Shown one piece after another: positions 36,172 to 45,533 of a stretch of DNA of 64,000 nt. The DNA comes from Anaerotignum propionicum (lineage in GTDB: Bacteria; Bacillota; Clostridia; Lachnospirales; Anaerotignaceae). The DNA is taken from assembly GCF_024461735.1 (NCBI RefSeq), contig NZ_JANGAD010000001.1:372001-436000 (forward strand). Direction: 5' to 3'. Made by a program: the position numbers and the translations under genes. Under the pieces are notes generated by a model. It saw only the letters and a list, made by a program, of their open reading frames with translations, made no database searches and was not told the DNA's origin. Numbering within the stretch: position 1 is the stretch's first letter; the number at the start of each line of letters is the position of its first letter.

Positions 36172-36182
36172 GGTCTTGCTCT

Positions 36183-37847
36183 TTAAACGGACAGCATTTT
36201 GTTGATGGTGCTTACCACCGCCCGCAGAGAGGACTTGCCTACACTGGAGGAGGTGCCTGCGCCATAATATCGGTTTCCTTGCGCATCCTTGGTTTCGATG
36301 TAGGAAATTGCCCTAGAGTTCGTACCCAATTCCATGGAGTGCCCTCGGAAATTGACGATGTCAATGGGCATATGGATAAAATCATCTATGGCATGGCAGA
36401 ATGCGGAAACAACACCGTTACCCTCGCCTTGAATGAAATGCCGTTCCCCATGGTATTCAATCTCTGCTTCAATGGCAAGAACATCTCGCTCTGGATCCAT
36501 AGTTTCAGTACGATATTGAATCAGCTTTAATGGACTGCGGATATCAACATATTCTTGATTGAAAATTTCAAAAATCTTGTCAGGACTCAGCTCGCATTGC
36601 ATTTCGTCCGAGACTCGAGTAACGACTGCACCCACATCTTTCTGAAACGCTTTAGGCATATGTAAAGAATAATACTGCTCCAAAATGAATGTAACGCCGC
36701 CCTTGCCCGATTGGCTGTTGATGCGGATGATAGGATCATAATTTCTACCCACATCCATAGGATCAATGGGCAGATAGGGCACTTCCCAATGTTCAGGATG
36801 GTTTTTCATCCCCTCCATGCCCTTACGGATGGCATCCTGATGACTGCCGGAGAAGGCGGTATATACCAAATGCCCTGCATAAGGATGGCGGGAATGAACG
36901 CTCATTTTTGTGGTGCTTTCGTAAATTTCTACTACTTCATCAATTTTCGTAAAGTCCAGCATGGGGTCAACACCTTGGGTGAACAGATTCATCGCAATGG
37001 TCATAATATCAGCATTGCCTGTGCGCTCTCCGTTGCCAAACAGAGTGCCTTCTACACGGTCAGCTCCTGCCAGCAGACCTAATTCTGTTGCCGCAACAGC
37101 ACAGCCACGGTCGTTATGGGCATGTAGGCTTACCAAAACATTCTCTCTGTTTCTTATGCTTCTGCACATATACTCAATCTGATCTGCATACAGGTTAGGG
37201 GTCGCCATCTCCACGGTTGCGGGGAGGTTAATGATTACCTTATGATCTGGCGTTGGTTCCCAAACATCAATAACAGCATTGCAGATTTCTGCCGCAAAAT
37301 CCATCTCTGTCCCTGTGAAGCTTTCAGGGGAGTACTCAAAACGGAAATTTGTTTCGGGATAGCTTTCTGCAATCTCTCGAATGAGGGTTGCACCATAAAC
37401 TGCTAATTCAATGGTTTCCTCCTTAGAATTTCCGAAAACCACATCTCTTTGCAAAGTAGAGGTAGAATTATATAAATGAACTATGGCGTTTTTTGCACCC
37501 TTTAATGCTTCAAAAGTTTTTTGAATAATATGCCCGCGAGATTGGGTTAAAACCTGAACCGTAACATCCTCGGGGATTAAATTATTTTCAATCAAGGTTC
37601 TTGTAAATTCATATTCTGTTTCGGAAGCCGCGGGAAATCCGATTTCAATTTCTTTGAACCCCATTTTTACAAGAAAATCGAAAAATTCTAATTTCTGTTC
37701 AAGACCCATGGGTGTCTCCAATGCCTGATTGCCATCTCTAAGGTCAACGCTGCACCAATAAGGCGCCTCTGTGGTTCTTTTATTGGGCCAAGTTCTATCA
37801 GACATATCAACGGTTTCATAGGATTTGTATTTTTGATAATTTTTCAT
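36183..37847 (-). CDS. leuA: 2-isopropylmalate synthase (LeuA type 2)
   Basis: A 554-residue enzyme condensing acetyl-CoA with 2-ketoisovalerate, the committed step of leucine synthesis. APYWCSVDLRDGNQAL carries the catalytic metal-binding Arg-Asp, with LHAHNDRGCAVAATELGLLAGADRVEGTLFGNGERTGN supplying the HxH ligands. The C-terminal third (~430-554) is the regulatory LeuA dimer domain, where leucine feedback occurs in relatives. The YQKYKSYETVDMSDRTWPNK start matches the long class-2 family. GAGGAAG precedes the ATG. Upstream is a Leu T-box leader. Confidence 0.96.
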   Translation of the reverse strand: MKNYQKYKSYETVDMSDRTWPNKRTTEAPYWCSVDLRDGNQALETPMGLEQKLEFFDFLVKMGFKEIEIGFPAASETEYEFTRTLIENNLIPEDVTVQVLTQSRGHIIQKTFEALKGAKNAIVHLYNSTSTLQRDVVFGNSKEETIELAVYGATLIREIAESYPETNFRFEYSPESFTGTEMDFAAEICNAVIDVWEPTPDHKVIINLPATVEMATPNLYADQIEYMCRSIRNRENVLVSLHAHNDRGCAVAATELGLLAGADRVEGTLFGNGERTGNADIMTIAMNLFTQGVDPMLDFTKIDEVVEIYESTTKMSVHSRHPYAGHLVYTAFSGSHQDAIRKGMEGMKNHPEHWEVPYLPIDPMDVGRNYDPIIRINSQSGKGGVTFILEQYYSLHMPKAFQKDVGAVVTRVSDEMQCELSPDKIFEIFNQEYVDIRSPLKLIQYRTETMDPERDVLAIEAEIEYHGERHFIQGEGNGVVSAFCHAIDDFIHMPIDIVNFRGHSMELGTNSRAISYIETKDAQGNRYYGAGTSSSVGKSSLRAVVSTINKMLSV

Positions 37848-38245
37848 TTCTCTTCCTCCTTAAACTCTTCTTTTCTCTCTTTTTTCATTGATGCTGCAAC
37901 AAGAAAAGAATTCTGCCCCACGAAAGTGGTATATAAAACTGATACAATAGAAAATAAAAAAAGCCTTTCACCTGTTTGCAAATTCGCAAAGAGGTGAAAG
38001 GCTAACTTCCACGGTACCACTCTTATTCGCCTAAATCATTAGGCGCACTTTTAGGATACAAGCATATCCTTTTCCGTGTAACGGCGGAAATTCCGGGAAC
38101 ACCTACTGACCAAAGTCTTTTCAGTGTCCTGCTCCAAGGCGAGTTCGGCTCTTTTCGTAACACTGCCTCGCACCAACCGGCAGCTCTCTGAAGATATCCA
38201 AGAATCTACTATTCCTTTTCGTTGCATTTTTATAGATACAATTTA
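37848..38245 (-). promoter_or_regulatory. Leu T-box riboswitch leader of the leu operon
   Basis: On the minus strand 38024-38006 reads AAGAGTGGTACCGTGGAAG, a clear T-box. It is followed by a terminator pairing AGCCTTTCACCT with AGGTGAAAGGCT (38003-37962) and seven Ts. In the upstream Stem I region, the context GAA-CTC-GCC (around 38140) offers a CTC leucine specifier. Uncharged tRNA-Leu would stabilise the antiterminator and allow transcription of leuA and beyond. The leader is about 400 nt from the predicted start. Confidence 0.9.
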
Positions 38246-38251
38246 ATGAGT

Positions 38252-38280
38252 ACTCTAGCAGAAAATTGTTCTTGTGTCAA
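38252..38280 (-). promoter_or_regulatory. Promoter of the leu operon
   Basis: On the minus strand TTGACA (38280-38275) and TAGAGT (38257-38252) are 17 bases apart, just upstream of the T-box leader. Confidence 0.7.
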
Positions 38281-38410
38281 TACTTTTTATATAAAAAAAT
38301 TCATGCTATGAAATCATAGAATACATACCCTGTTATTATGGTATTGGGGTCATTGTTCAAAAATGGATTCCTTTGAGGAAAAGTGAACTTCAATTCCCAT
38401 GGCTTAATTT

Positions 38411-39118
38411 TTAAGGCGTGTTTAAATCCCGAATGCCTTTTGCTAGATGATAGTGCATAGCCATTGCTGCCCCGTCAGCATCTTTCATTTCGATGAACTC
38501 TGCAATTTTTGCGTGATAGGTCATGGCATTATCAATTGATTTTATATCCGTTCCAATTTGGGTTGCGGTGATGATGGAATCCTTAACAGCCGCTGCCAAG
38601 GAAGGCATAATGAGTTGAATGATGTCATTATGGGTGGCGGTAGCAATGGCAATATGAAAAAGTTGATCCTCTTTAATGATTGTCTCCTTCTGAACATCTT
38701 TATCCAAAGTATTCAGAGCTTCCATGCGTTTTGCCGAATCGATAATTGCTTGGAGTTCTTGGGGGGTACCGTTTTGTATGGCAAGGCGGATGCAGGAGGG
38801 TTCTAAAATCAAACGAAATTCAAACCAACTGTTGATTAGCTTCACCTTGTCCTTCAAATAAGTCACGCCAAAAACATCTGCGGCCTGATCTTCCAAAGGA
38901 GAAACAAAAGTGCCACTGCCCCGTTTGATGGTTAAAATACCCTTTGCTGCCAGTAGTTTAATGGCCTCACGCAAAGTGGCACGGCTTATGCCCAACTGAG
39001 CGGAAAGCTCATGTTCGTTTGGCAATTTCTCGTTAGGTTTATATATCTTTTGTAAAAAAATCATATCACTTAGCTCGTTTGCTGCGACTTGTGAGGCAGG
39101 AATAAATTCATTCTTCAC
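38411..39118 (-). CDS. GntR/FadR-family transcriptional regulator
   Basis: A 235-residue regulator with an N-terminal winged helix (residues ~10-75: LPNEHELSAQLGISRATLREAIKLLAAKGILTIKRGSGTFV) and a C-terminal all-helical FCD domain whose His and Asp residues (EDQLFHIAIATATHND, MTYHAKIAEFI) usually bind a metal and a carboxylate ligand. FadR-type regulators commonly repress sugar-acid or carboxylate catabolism. It is divergent from ilvD-TRAP, and a GACCAA-T-TTGGTC palindrome lies next to that promoter. CAAGGAGG precedes the ATG. The ligand is unknown. Confidence 0.93.
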   Translation of the reverse strand: MKNEFIPASQVAANELSDMIFLQKIYKPNEKLPNEHELSAQLGISRATLREAIKLLAAKGILTIKRGSGTFVSPLEDQAADVFGVTYLKDKVKLINSWFEFRLILEPSCIRLAIQNGTPQELQAIIDSAKRMEALNTLDKDVQKETIIKEDQLFHIAIATATHNDIIQLIMPSLAAAVKDSIITATQIGTDIKSIDNAMTYHAKIAEFIEMKDADGAAMAMHYHLAKGIRDLNTP

Positions 39119-39467
39119 ATTTTTCCTCCTTGTTCTTTTTTACTTTTTTAGATAAATCTTATTATTGTGATGTATTTCAACGGCAAATAATCCTGAAAAT
39201 TTAGAATTACTTTTTATTTTTTTGATGTAAAGATAAAAAGTAATTGTTTCTTTTGCATATAGCACTACTCTTTCGTAAAGTGACACAGCATAAAGTACTT
39301 TTTGTAATTATAACAAATACAGACAATGATTTCAAACGGCACCGAAACTAGAAAACAGAGAGCCCTATGGGATTTTAGGTGCCAAAGTTGTATGACCAAT
39401 TATAGCATCGCAATATGTACATGTCTATGTATGTTTGCACAAATTTGAGAAATGGGTAAATTTCTTA
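39119..39467. other. Divergent gap between gntR and ilvD
   Basis: The sequence is AT-rich. It contains the near-palindrome TTTGT-AATTATA-ACAAA around 39301 and an extra GACCAA half-site at 39394-39399, both possible regulator contacts. No gene is present. Confidence 0.45.
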
Positions 39468-39495
39468 TTGACAATCGAAATAAAATGCATATAAT
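39468..39495 (+). promoter_or_regulatory. Promoter of ilvD-dctPQM
   Basis: A perfect TTGACA (39468-39473) and a perfect TATAAT (39490-39495) are 16 bases apart, about 100 bases before ilvD. Confidence 0.8.
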
Positions 39496-39519
39496 TTTTC
39501 ATAACAAGAAAAGATGTCT

Positions 39520-39532
39520 GACCAATTTGGTC
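39520..39532. promoter_or_regulatory. Probable GntR operator
   Basis: GACCAA-T-TTGGTC is a perfect 13-base palindrome about 20 bases after the predicted transcript start, suited to blocking elongation when the divergent FadR-type protein binds. Confidence 0.6.
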
Positions 39533-39592
39533 GATGAAAAGTAATCTAATGCGAAGCTGTGTTTATTTTTAAACATAAAGGAGGATTGTAAC

Positions 39593-41254
39593 ATGAGAAG
39601 TGATGCAATGAAAACGGGGTCAACTAAAATTCCCCACAGATCTTTGTTTAAAGCACTTGGGCTTACTGATGAGGAAATCAGACGACCAATGATTGGTGTT
39701 GTTTGTGCCAAAAATGATATTATTCCTGGCCATATTCATTTGGATAAAATTGCAGAGGCGGTACAGGCAGGTATCCGCATAGCAGGGGGAACTCCTTTTG
39801 TTTTTCCTGCAATTGGTGTTTGTGACGGGATTGCTATGGGGCATAGTGGCATGAAGTACTCTCTCATTAGCAGAGAACATATTGCAGATTCGGTAGAAAT
39901 TATGGCAATGGCACATCCCTTTGATGCATTGGTTTTTATTCCGAATTGCGATAAAATCGTGCCCGGTATGCTTATGGCAGCACTGAGACTGAATGTGCCC
40001 AGTATTTTTGTCAGTGGTGGCCCTATGATGCCCGGCAGAACCATAGATGGCAAGCAGATTACTCTCTCCAATGCCTTTGAAGTGGTTGGTGCCATTGGCA
40101 AAGCGGGGGTAACACAGGAAGTTTTGGATGATGTTGAAAACAACGCCTGTCCTGGATGTGGTTCTTGTGCGGGTATGTTTACTGCAAACTCTATGAACTG
40201 CATGACAGAAGTGGTTGGCTTAGGGTTACCCGGAAACGGAACCATTCCAGCAATTAGTGCCGCTAGAATTCGCTTAGCAAAGGAAGCCGGCATGAAGATT
40301 ATGGAACTGTTGGATAGGAACATCTGCCCGAAAGATATTGTTACGGAGAAAACCTTAAGAAATGCTTTGCATGCAGATATGGCTTTGGGTTGTTCAACAA
40401 ATACCATTCTTCACTTGCCTGCCATTGCCCACGCCGCTGGATTAAAGGTTGACTTTGAAGAAATCAATAAAATAAGCAAGGAAACACCTCATCTTGTAAA
40501 ATTAAGTCCTGCAGGCACGGATTGTTTGGTGGATTTGGATTATGCAGGGGGCATCAGTGCTGTAATTAAGGAATTGGCAGAGTATGGTTTGTTTGATACG
40601 GATGTAATTACCTGTACAGGGAAAACGGTGAAGGAAAATATTGAAAAGGCAAGAGTTCTGGATGCAAATGTAATACGCTCCAAGGAAACGGCTTATTCTC
40701 CAGATGGTGGTTTAGCAATTTTATGGGGAAATATTGCTCCTGATGGTGCCGTTGTAAAGAAGGGAGCTGTACTGCCTGAAATGTTGGTGCATGAAGGTCC
40801 TGCAAAGGTATTTAACAGCGAAGAGGAATCCATTGAAGCAATCTTAAATGACAAGGTTGTTGCGGGAGATGTTGTTGTTATTCGCTATGAAGGTCCAAAG
40901 GGCGGCCCTGGCATGAGAGAAATGCTTGCTCCCACAGCATCCCTGGCTGGAAAAGGCTTGGATAACAGCGTCGCACTGATTACTGATGGCAGATTTTCCG
41001 GTGCATCCAAGGGGGCGTCCATTGGTCATGTTTCTCCCGAGGCAGCAGCAGGGGGTGTCATTGGGCTAATTCAAGATGGCGATATGATTAGCATCGATAT
41101 GCTGAACAACAAGCTGGAGCTTCAGGTTGCTGACGAGGAAATCGAAAGAAGAAGAGGCGAATTTAAGCCGGTTTTGAAAGAAGTGCCCGATGGCTACTTG
41201 AGAAGATACAGAGAGCTGGTAACCAGTGCAAATACAGGAGCTATATTTAAATAA
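39593..41254 (+). CDS. ilvD: IlvD/Edd-family dehydratase (dihydroxy-acid dehydratase)
   Basis: A 553-residue dehydratase. Family motifs are [39 protein letters not shown], the cluster region [34 protein letters not shown] and [20 protein letters not shown]. The [13 protein letters not shown] form, without the first Cys of the [2Fe-2S] class, fits the oxygen-sensitive [4Fe-4S] type. IlvD makes 2-ketoisovalerate and 2-keto-3-methylvalerate; paralogs dehydrate sugar acids. The close IlvD resemblance supports valine/isoleucine synthesis, but the GntR-TRAP neighbours suggest another hydroxy-acid substrate. AAAGGAGG precedes the ATG. Confidence 0.9.
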   Translation: MRSDAMKTGSTKIPHRSLFKALGLTDEEIRRPMIGVVCAKNDIIPGHIHLDKIAEAVQAGIRIAGGTPFVFPAIGVCDGIAMGHSGMKYSLISREHIADSVEIMAMAHPFDALVFIPNCDKIVPGMLMAALRLNVPSIFVSGGPMMPGRTIDGKQITLSNAFEVVGAIGKAGVTQEVLDDVENNACPGCGSCAGMFTANSMNCMTEVVGLGLPGNGTIPAISAARIRLAKEAGMKIMELLDRNICPKDIVTEKTLRNALHADMALGCSTNTILHLPAIAHAAGLKVDFEEINKISKETPHLVKLSPAGTDCLVDLDYAGGISAVIKELAEYGLFDTDVITCTGKTVKENIEKARVLDANVIRSKETAYSPDGGLAILWGNIAPDGAVVKKGAVLPEMLVHEGPAKVFNSEEESIEAILNDKVVAGDVVVIRYEGPKGGPGMREMLAPTASLAGKGLDNSVALITDGRFSGASKGASIGHVSPEAAAGGVIGLIQDGDMISIDMLNNKLELQVADEEIERRRGEFKPVLKEVPDGYLRRYRELVTSANTGAIFK

Positions 41255-41389
41255 ATAAACTGAAAAGACCTTTTTACAGGTATATCAGTTAGGGTTTCAG
41301 GCTCTTTGCTTTCATATTCTGATTTTTGATGGAGATATAAAAGCAGGGCTTCAGTCAAAATAATTTTTTAGCTAGGAAGGGGAATTTGT

Positions 41390-42415
41390 ATGAAACGTTT
41401 TATGTCAATGGTTGCCATGACAACCGCACTTGTTGTATCCTTGACCGCTTGTGGTGGTAATTCTGCTAAACCCGCAACGGAGGGAAGTGATGCTTCATCC
41501 ACACAGCCTGTTGTGATCAAGCTTGGGACAACAGTAAATGAACAGGATAGCTTTCAGGTTGCAGCTGAGAAGTTTAAAGAGTTGGTTGCAGAAAAAACAA
41601 ATGGGGCATACACAATTGAAATTTATCCAAATGGTTCTTTGGGCGATGAGAGAACCATGCTGGAAGGTATGCAGATGGGTACTTTGGATATGGGGATTAT
41701 CACCAGCGGTCCTTTTGTAAACTTTATTCCTGAAATGGGTGTATTGGACATGCCATTCTTATTCCCTGATAATGCGTCAGCTTATAAGGTTTTAGACGGT
41801 GAAATAGGTCAGGGTTTGTTAGATAAGTTTGAGGGTGCAAACCTGAAAGGCTTAGCTTATGCAGAAAGAGGTTTCAGAAACTTGACAAACAATGTTAGGC
41901 CTGTAAATTCTGCCGCAGACGTAAACGGATTGAAGATTCGTGTCATGGAAAATGAAGTTTACATTTCCACTTTTGGTTCCTTGGGGGTAAATGCTGTACC
42001 AATGGCATGGTCAGAGGCTTTGACCGCTTTACAACAGCATACCATTGATGGTCAGGAAAACCCTGTAAACGTTATCCACTCCTTTAAATTATGGGAATCT
42101 CAGAAATACTTAACAATGACCCGTCATGCTTATGCATCTGCAATTATTACTATGAGTTTGCAGAAATTTAATGCATTGCCTGAGGATGTGCAGGTTGCAT
42201 TTAAGGAAGCCGCTCAGGAAGCAGCTGAATATGAGCGCCAGTGGGTGGCAGACAACGAGGCAAGCCAGTTGGAAGATATCAAAGCAAATGGCGTTGAAGT
42301 AGTAGAAAATCCCGATATTGAATCCTTTAAAACTGCGGTGAAACCTACTTATGATAAATATGGTGCGAAGTATTCAGAGTTAATTGCGCAGATTCAAGAT
42401 GTATTGAGCAAATAA
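41390..42415 (+). CDS. dctP: TRAP transporter substrate-binding lipoprotein
   Basis: A 341-residue DctP-family protein. A signal peptide with lipobox LTAC (Cys21) is followed by a low-complexity linker and the binding fold: IKLGTTVNEQDSFQVAAEKF, GAYTIEIYPNGSLGDERTMLEGMQMGTLDM, then the carboxylate-binding ERGFRNLTNNVRPV and LKIRVMENEVYISTFGSLGVNAVPMAWSEALTALQQ. The Arg in RVMEN is the residue that normally clamps a substrate carboxylate. GGAAGGGG precedes the ATG, 135 bases after ilvD; a weak AACTGA/TCAGTT stem lies between. Sugar acids or other carboxylates are likely cargo. Confidence 0.95.
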   Translation: MKRFMSMVAMTTALVVSLTACGGNSAKPATEGSDASSTQPVVIKLGTTVNEQDSFQVAAEKFKELVAEKTNGAYTIEIYPNGSLGDERTMLEGMQMGTLDMGIITSGPFVNFIPEMGVLDMPFLFPDNASAYKVLDGEIGQGLLDKFEGANLKGLAYAERGFRNLTNNVRPVNSAADVNGLKIRVMENEVYISTFGSLGVNAVPMAWSEALTALQQHTIDGQENPVNVIHSFKLWESQKYLTMTRHAYASAIITMSLQKFNALPEDVQVAFKEAAQEAAEYERQWVADNEASQLEDIKANGVEVVENPDIESFKTAVKPTYDKYGAKYSELIAQIQDVLSK

Positions 42416-42447
42416 TAATATTTGCTTTGGTTGAGGGAGGGCTACTT

Positions 42448-42942
42448 ATGTCAGTCATAACATTTTTTAGAAAGCTAAGCGATACCATTAACAAAGTGTG
42501 TTTGACAATTTGTGTAGCCCTTCTGGGCGCAATGGTAGTAACAACATCCGTACAAATCATTTGCCGTGTATTTTTTACAGCAATCTCATGGAGCGAAGAG
42601 CTTGCCAGATATTTTTTGATTTGGACATCCTTGCTGGGAGCAGGTTGCGTTTATAAATCGGGAAGCAATATTGCGGTGTTGTTTGTTCAGGACTTATTGC
42701 CTGAAGGTTTAAAAAAATTTGCAAAAATTCTTGTACATATATTGTGCGGATTCTTTTTTGCCCTTGCAATTTACCATGGCATACGCTATATGGGGATGAT
42801 GGGCATACAAAAATCAGCGGCTTTACATATCCCTATGAAATTTATGTATTTAGCCATCCCGTTGGGGTGTGGCATTATGGAATTCCACGTAATTGATGCA
42901 ATAATAGGTGAAATATTTGGGAAGGAGGGAAAAGAATCATGA
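42448..42942 (+). CDS. dctQ: TRAP transporter small permease
   Basis: A 164-residue DctQ-type protein with four hydrophobic segments and the family pattern SWSEELARYFLIWTSLLGAGCVYKSGSNIAV. It associates with DctM in the membrane. ATG 42448 is chosen because GGGAGGG precedes it; an in-frame TTG 21 bases upstream is weaker. Its stop overlaps the dctM start (ATGA). Confidence 0.93.
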   Translation: MSVITFFRKLSDTINKVCLTICVALLGAMVVTTSVQIICRVFFTAISWSEELARYFLIWTSLLGAGCVYKSGSNIAVLFVQDLLPEGLKKFAKILVHILCGFFFALAIYHGIRYMGMMGIQKSAALHIPMKFMYLAIPLGCGIMEFHVIDAIIGEIFGKEGKES

Positions 42943-44201
42943 GCATTGTGCTGTTTGGTGTATTTATTCTATGCTTAATCATAGGTGTGCCCGTTGCATT
43001 TTCTATTGGTTTGGCGGCGGTTGCAGTTCTCTTTGCCGGTGGCGTTGACAGGCTGGTGGTTGTACAACGAATGTTTGCGGCTTCCGATTCCTTTTCTTTG
43101 ATTGCAATTCCCTTTTTTATCTTTGCTGGAGACCTGTTGGCAAGTGGGGCAATCAGCAAGCGTTTGGTTGCTTTTGCTGAATCTCTGGTAGGAGGCATTC
43201 GAGGAGGTCTTTCCATTGTTTCTGTTGTTGCAGGTATGTTTTTTGCCGCAATTTCAGGCTCCGGTGCCGCAACCACTGCGGCAGTCGGTGCGACTTTAAT
43301 TCCGGAATTAAAAGATAGGGGTTATCAAGCAGAATCTTCAGCGGCTTTAATTGCCTCGGCAGGAACAATTGGTGTTGTAATTCCTCCTTCGGTGCCCATG
43401 GTTTTATATGCTGTTGTAGCAGAACAAAGTGTAACAAAGTTGTTTCAAAATGGTTTTTTACCCGGTGTTTTAATGGGGCTTGTGCTGATTGTCATTTCAT
43501 TGTGGCAGGCATATAAGTTTGATTATCAAAAGGGAACTCCTTTTTCTTTTGGAAATGTTTTTGCGACCTTGAAAAGATCTATCTGGGGTCTATTAATGCC
43601 TTTGATTATTTTGGGAGGTATCTTTTCAGGATATTTTACGCCTTCGGAGGCTGCAGTGGTTGCCGTAGTGTATTCACTGATTGTTTCCGCATTTGTATAT
43701 AAGGATTTAACTTTACAGTCCTTATATAAAATCATGGTGGGGAGCGTAAAAACTTCCGCAATTATTATGATCATTATTGGCTGCAGTGGTGTTTTTGGTT
43801 GGGTTTTGGCTAACTGGAAGATTCCAGAAGCCATTGCAACGGCAGTATTATCTGTTTCCGGCAATAAATTTATAATTTTGTTTCTAGTTTCATTAATTAT
43901 TCTGGTAGCAGGGGTATTTATGGAAACATCATCGGCAGTTATCATTTTAACACCTGTATTTTTGCCCCTCATGAAGGCATTGGATGTAAACTTAATTCAT
44001 TTTGGCATACTATTTACCGTAGGTATTGCCATTGGTATGATTACACCCCCTGTTGCCATCAATCTTTTTGTGGCATCTAGTATAACGGGAATGCCAATAG
44101 AGCGAATTGCCAAGGCTGTCCTTCCGTATTTGCTTGGACTGATTGCTATTTTCTTCTTGATTGTGTATATTCCTGTTTTCATACCCGGTGTCATATTCTA
44201 G
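42939..44201 (+). CDS. dctM: TRAP transporter large permease
   Basis: A 420-residue DctM protein with about 11-12 hydrophobic segments, which carries out sodium-coupled import of the ligand delivered by DctP. Landmarks are IPFFIFAGDLLASGAISKRLVAFAESLVGGIRGGLSIVSVVAGMFFAAISGSGAATTAAVG and IPPSVPMVLYAVV, then GIAIGMITPPVAINLFVASSITGMP. Length and order match the family. It overlaps dctQ by four bases and ends before a strong terminator. Confidence 0.96.
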   Translation: MSIVLFGVFILCLIIGVPVAFSIGLAAVAVLFAGGVDRLVVVQRMFAASDSFSLIAIPFFIFAGDLLASGAISKRLVAFAESLVGGIRGGLSIVSVVAGMFFAAISGSGAATTAAVGATLIPELKDRGYQAESSAALIASAGTIGVVIPPSVPMVLYAVVAEQSVTKLFQNGFLPGVLMGLVLIVISLWQAYKFDYQKGTPFSFGNVFATLKRSIWGLLMPLIILGGIFSGYFTPSEAAVVAVVYSLIVSAFVYKDLTLQSLYKIMVGSVKTSAIIMIIIGCSGVFGWVLANWKIPEAIATAVLSVSGNKFIILFLVSLIILVAGVFMETSSAVIILTPVFLPLMKALDVNLIHFGILFTVGIAIGMITPPVAINLFVASSITGMPIERIAKAVLPYLLGLIAIFFLIVYIPVFIPGVIF

Positions 44202-44221
44202 TTTATTCGTCTCAGAAAGTT

Positions 44222-44262
44222 AAAGCCCTGATTTTGGTTAAATACCAAATCAGGGCTTTGGT
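44222..44262 (+). terminator. Terminator after dctM
   Basis: AAAGCCCTGATTT pairs with AAATCAGGGCTTT, followed by GGTTTG. Confidence 0.85.
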
Positions 44263-44315
44263 TTGTTCATTCATAATGTTTTTTATTAGACTAGTAGTTT
44301 TAAGGAATGCAAATA

Positions 44316-45332
44316 TTATTGCAAAGTTTTTTTGTTGTTCTCTAAGCATTCCTCTAAATCAATGAAAATTGGTTGCCAAGAACCTCCTGGAAATTTTCTG
44401 TATTGGGCAACCTCTAAATCAGTGCCATTTATTAATCGGAAAAATACAATACAGTATTGATAACCATCGGTTCCGTCAAACTCAATGCGGATGGTATAAT
44501 CCTTTTGAGATTTTCTGATGTCTCCTTTTATCAATTTACACCAGTCACCATATCTTATTTGAACATTTCCTTCAGCTTCCCACTGCCATCCATGATAGGG
44601 TGCACATAAAAAATTTTCTCCAAAATAATGAATGTCACTAATTTTATATTGATTTCCTTCCTTTTCTAAATCAACAAAACCATAATAATAGGCAAAAACA
44701 CCTGTTTCTTTTGTACTTCCTTCTATAGTTTCAATTTCAACAAAATACCGCACCATGTTTTCTTGTGGAGCTTCCATAGGCACCTGATGATATTTAAGGA
44801 GATTAATATGCAAAATATTTTCATAGGTCTTTACATAGTCACTATATGGTAATTTCTTTTGAAATTGAGTAGAAAGAAGTTGATAAGAAATAGGATAAGG
44901 TGCCGTTGCATCGCCAATTGTACCACAGCCTGCGGATCTTCCCACCGCTGGGTTGGCTGCATCACGCAAGATACTGAAATAGTTTAAAATTGTATTCTCC
45001 GGACTATCTGTCAGGGAATCGGGCAAAGAAACTTCTTCGGGTTTCTTATCATAATTTTCGTTGAGGAATTCTTGAGACAATATTTTGTTGTTTAAAACTG
45101 GCAATTTGGAAGGCCGAAAGTAGGTTTCAAAATCCACAGCATTGCTTCCTAAAAACTCTTCGCAATCAATACATTGGGATTCCAATAGACCACCCATGAC
45201 CATGACTGCAGTTTCATGGTTCTTGTGAAATGATAAAACGCAGGAAAGAACTGCGCAGAGTATAAAGATGAATATGGGAATTCTTTTTTTACGTAGTGCA
45301 AGCTTAATGCTTGGAGGTAGCCAATTTTTCAA
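44316..45332 (-). CDS. Membrane-anchored protein of unknown function
   Basis: A 338-residue protein that I do not recognise. It has a basic N-terminus, one hydrophobic segment (IPIFIFILCAVLSCVLSF, with a possible lipobox VLSC) and a soluble domain. Repeated Gly/Cys motifs near the middle (AAVGRSAGCGTIGDATAPYPISYQL) and aromatic stretches (YFVEIETIEGS, GVFAYYYGFVDLEKEG, YQYCIVFFRLING) are probably extracellular. The start is TTG 45332 after AAAGGAATGA. It stands alone, on the opposite strand from the TRAP genes. Confidence 0.65.
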   Translation of the reverse strand: MKNWLPPSIKLALRKKRIPIFIFILCAVLSCVLSFHKNHETAVMVMGGLLESQCIDCEEFLGSNAVDFETYFRPSKLPVLNNKILSQEFLNENYDKKPEEVSLPDSLTDSPENTILNYFSILRDAANPAVGRSAGCGTIGDATAPYPISYQLLSTQFQKKLPYSDYVKTYENILHINLLKYHQVPMEAPQENMVRYFVEIETIEGSTKETGVFAYYYGFVDLEKEGNQYKISDIHYFGENFLCAPYHGWQWEAEGNVQIRYGDWCKLIKGDIRKSQKDYTIRIEFDGTDGYQYCIVFFRLINGTDLEVAQYRKFPGGSWQPIFIDLEECLENNKKTLQ

Positions 45333-45470
45333 TCTTATTCATTCCTTTTAGCAATTTACCTTAATTATATTCCAACCCTACAACAATATAGTACTATTTA
45401 GCTTTTTTGGAGAATAAGTTTGTTTCTATTACATAAGCCAGATACCAAAAATAGAGCATTTGAATGAAAA

Positions 45471-45500
45471 AGCAATAACCACAAGATTGCGATTATTGCT
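45471..45500 (-). terminator. Terminator after the amidase gene
   Basis: On the minus strand AGCAATAATC pairs with GGTTATTGCT and runs into five Ts. Confidence 0.7.
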
Positions 45501-45533
45501 AAAAAGAGATGTCATTCAGGTATCTAACGAGGA

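Noticed and set aside
39736..40407. A 223-residue minus-strand open frame inside ilvD
   Set aside because: It is antisense to a full-length dehydratase and reads as a low-complexity shadow with no motif.
43526..43972. A 148-residue minus-strand open frame inside dctM
   Set aside because: It is an antisense shadow of a hydrophobic permease gene; the Thr/Ile-rich composition is typical of that artefact.
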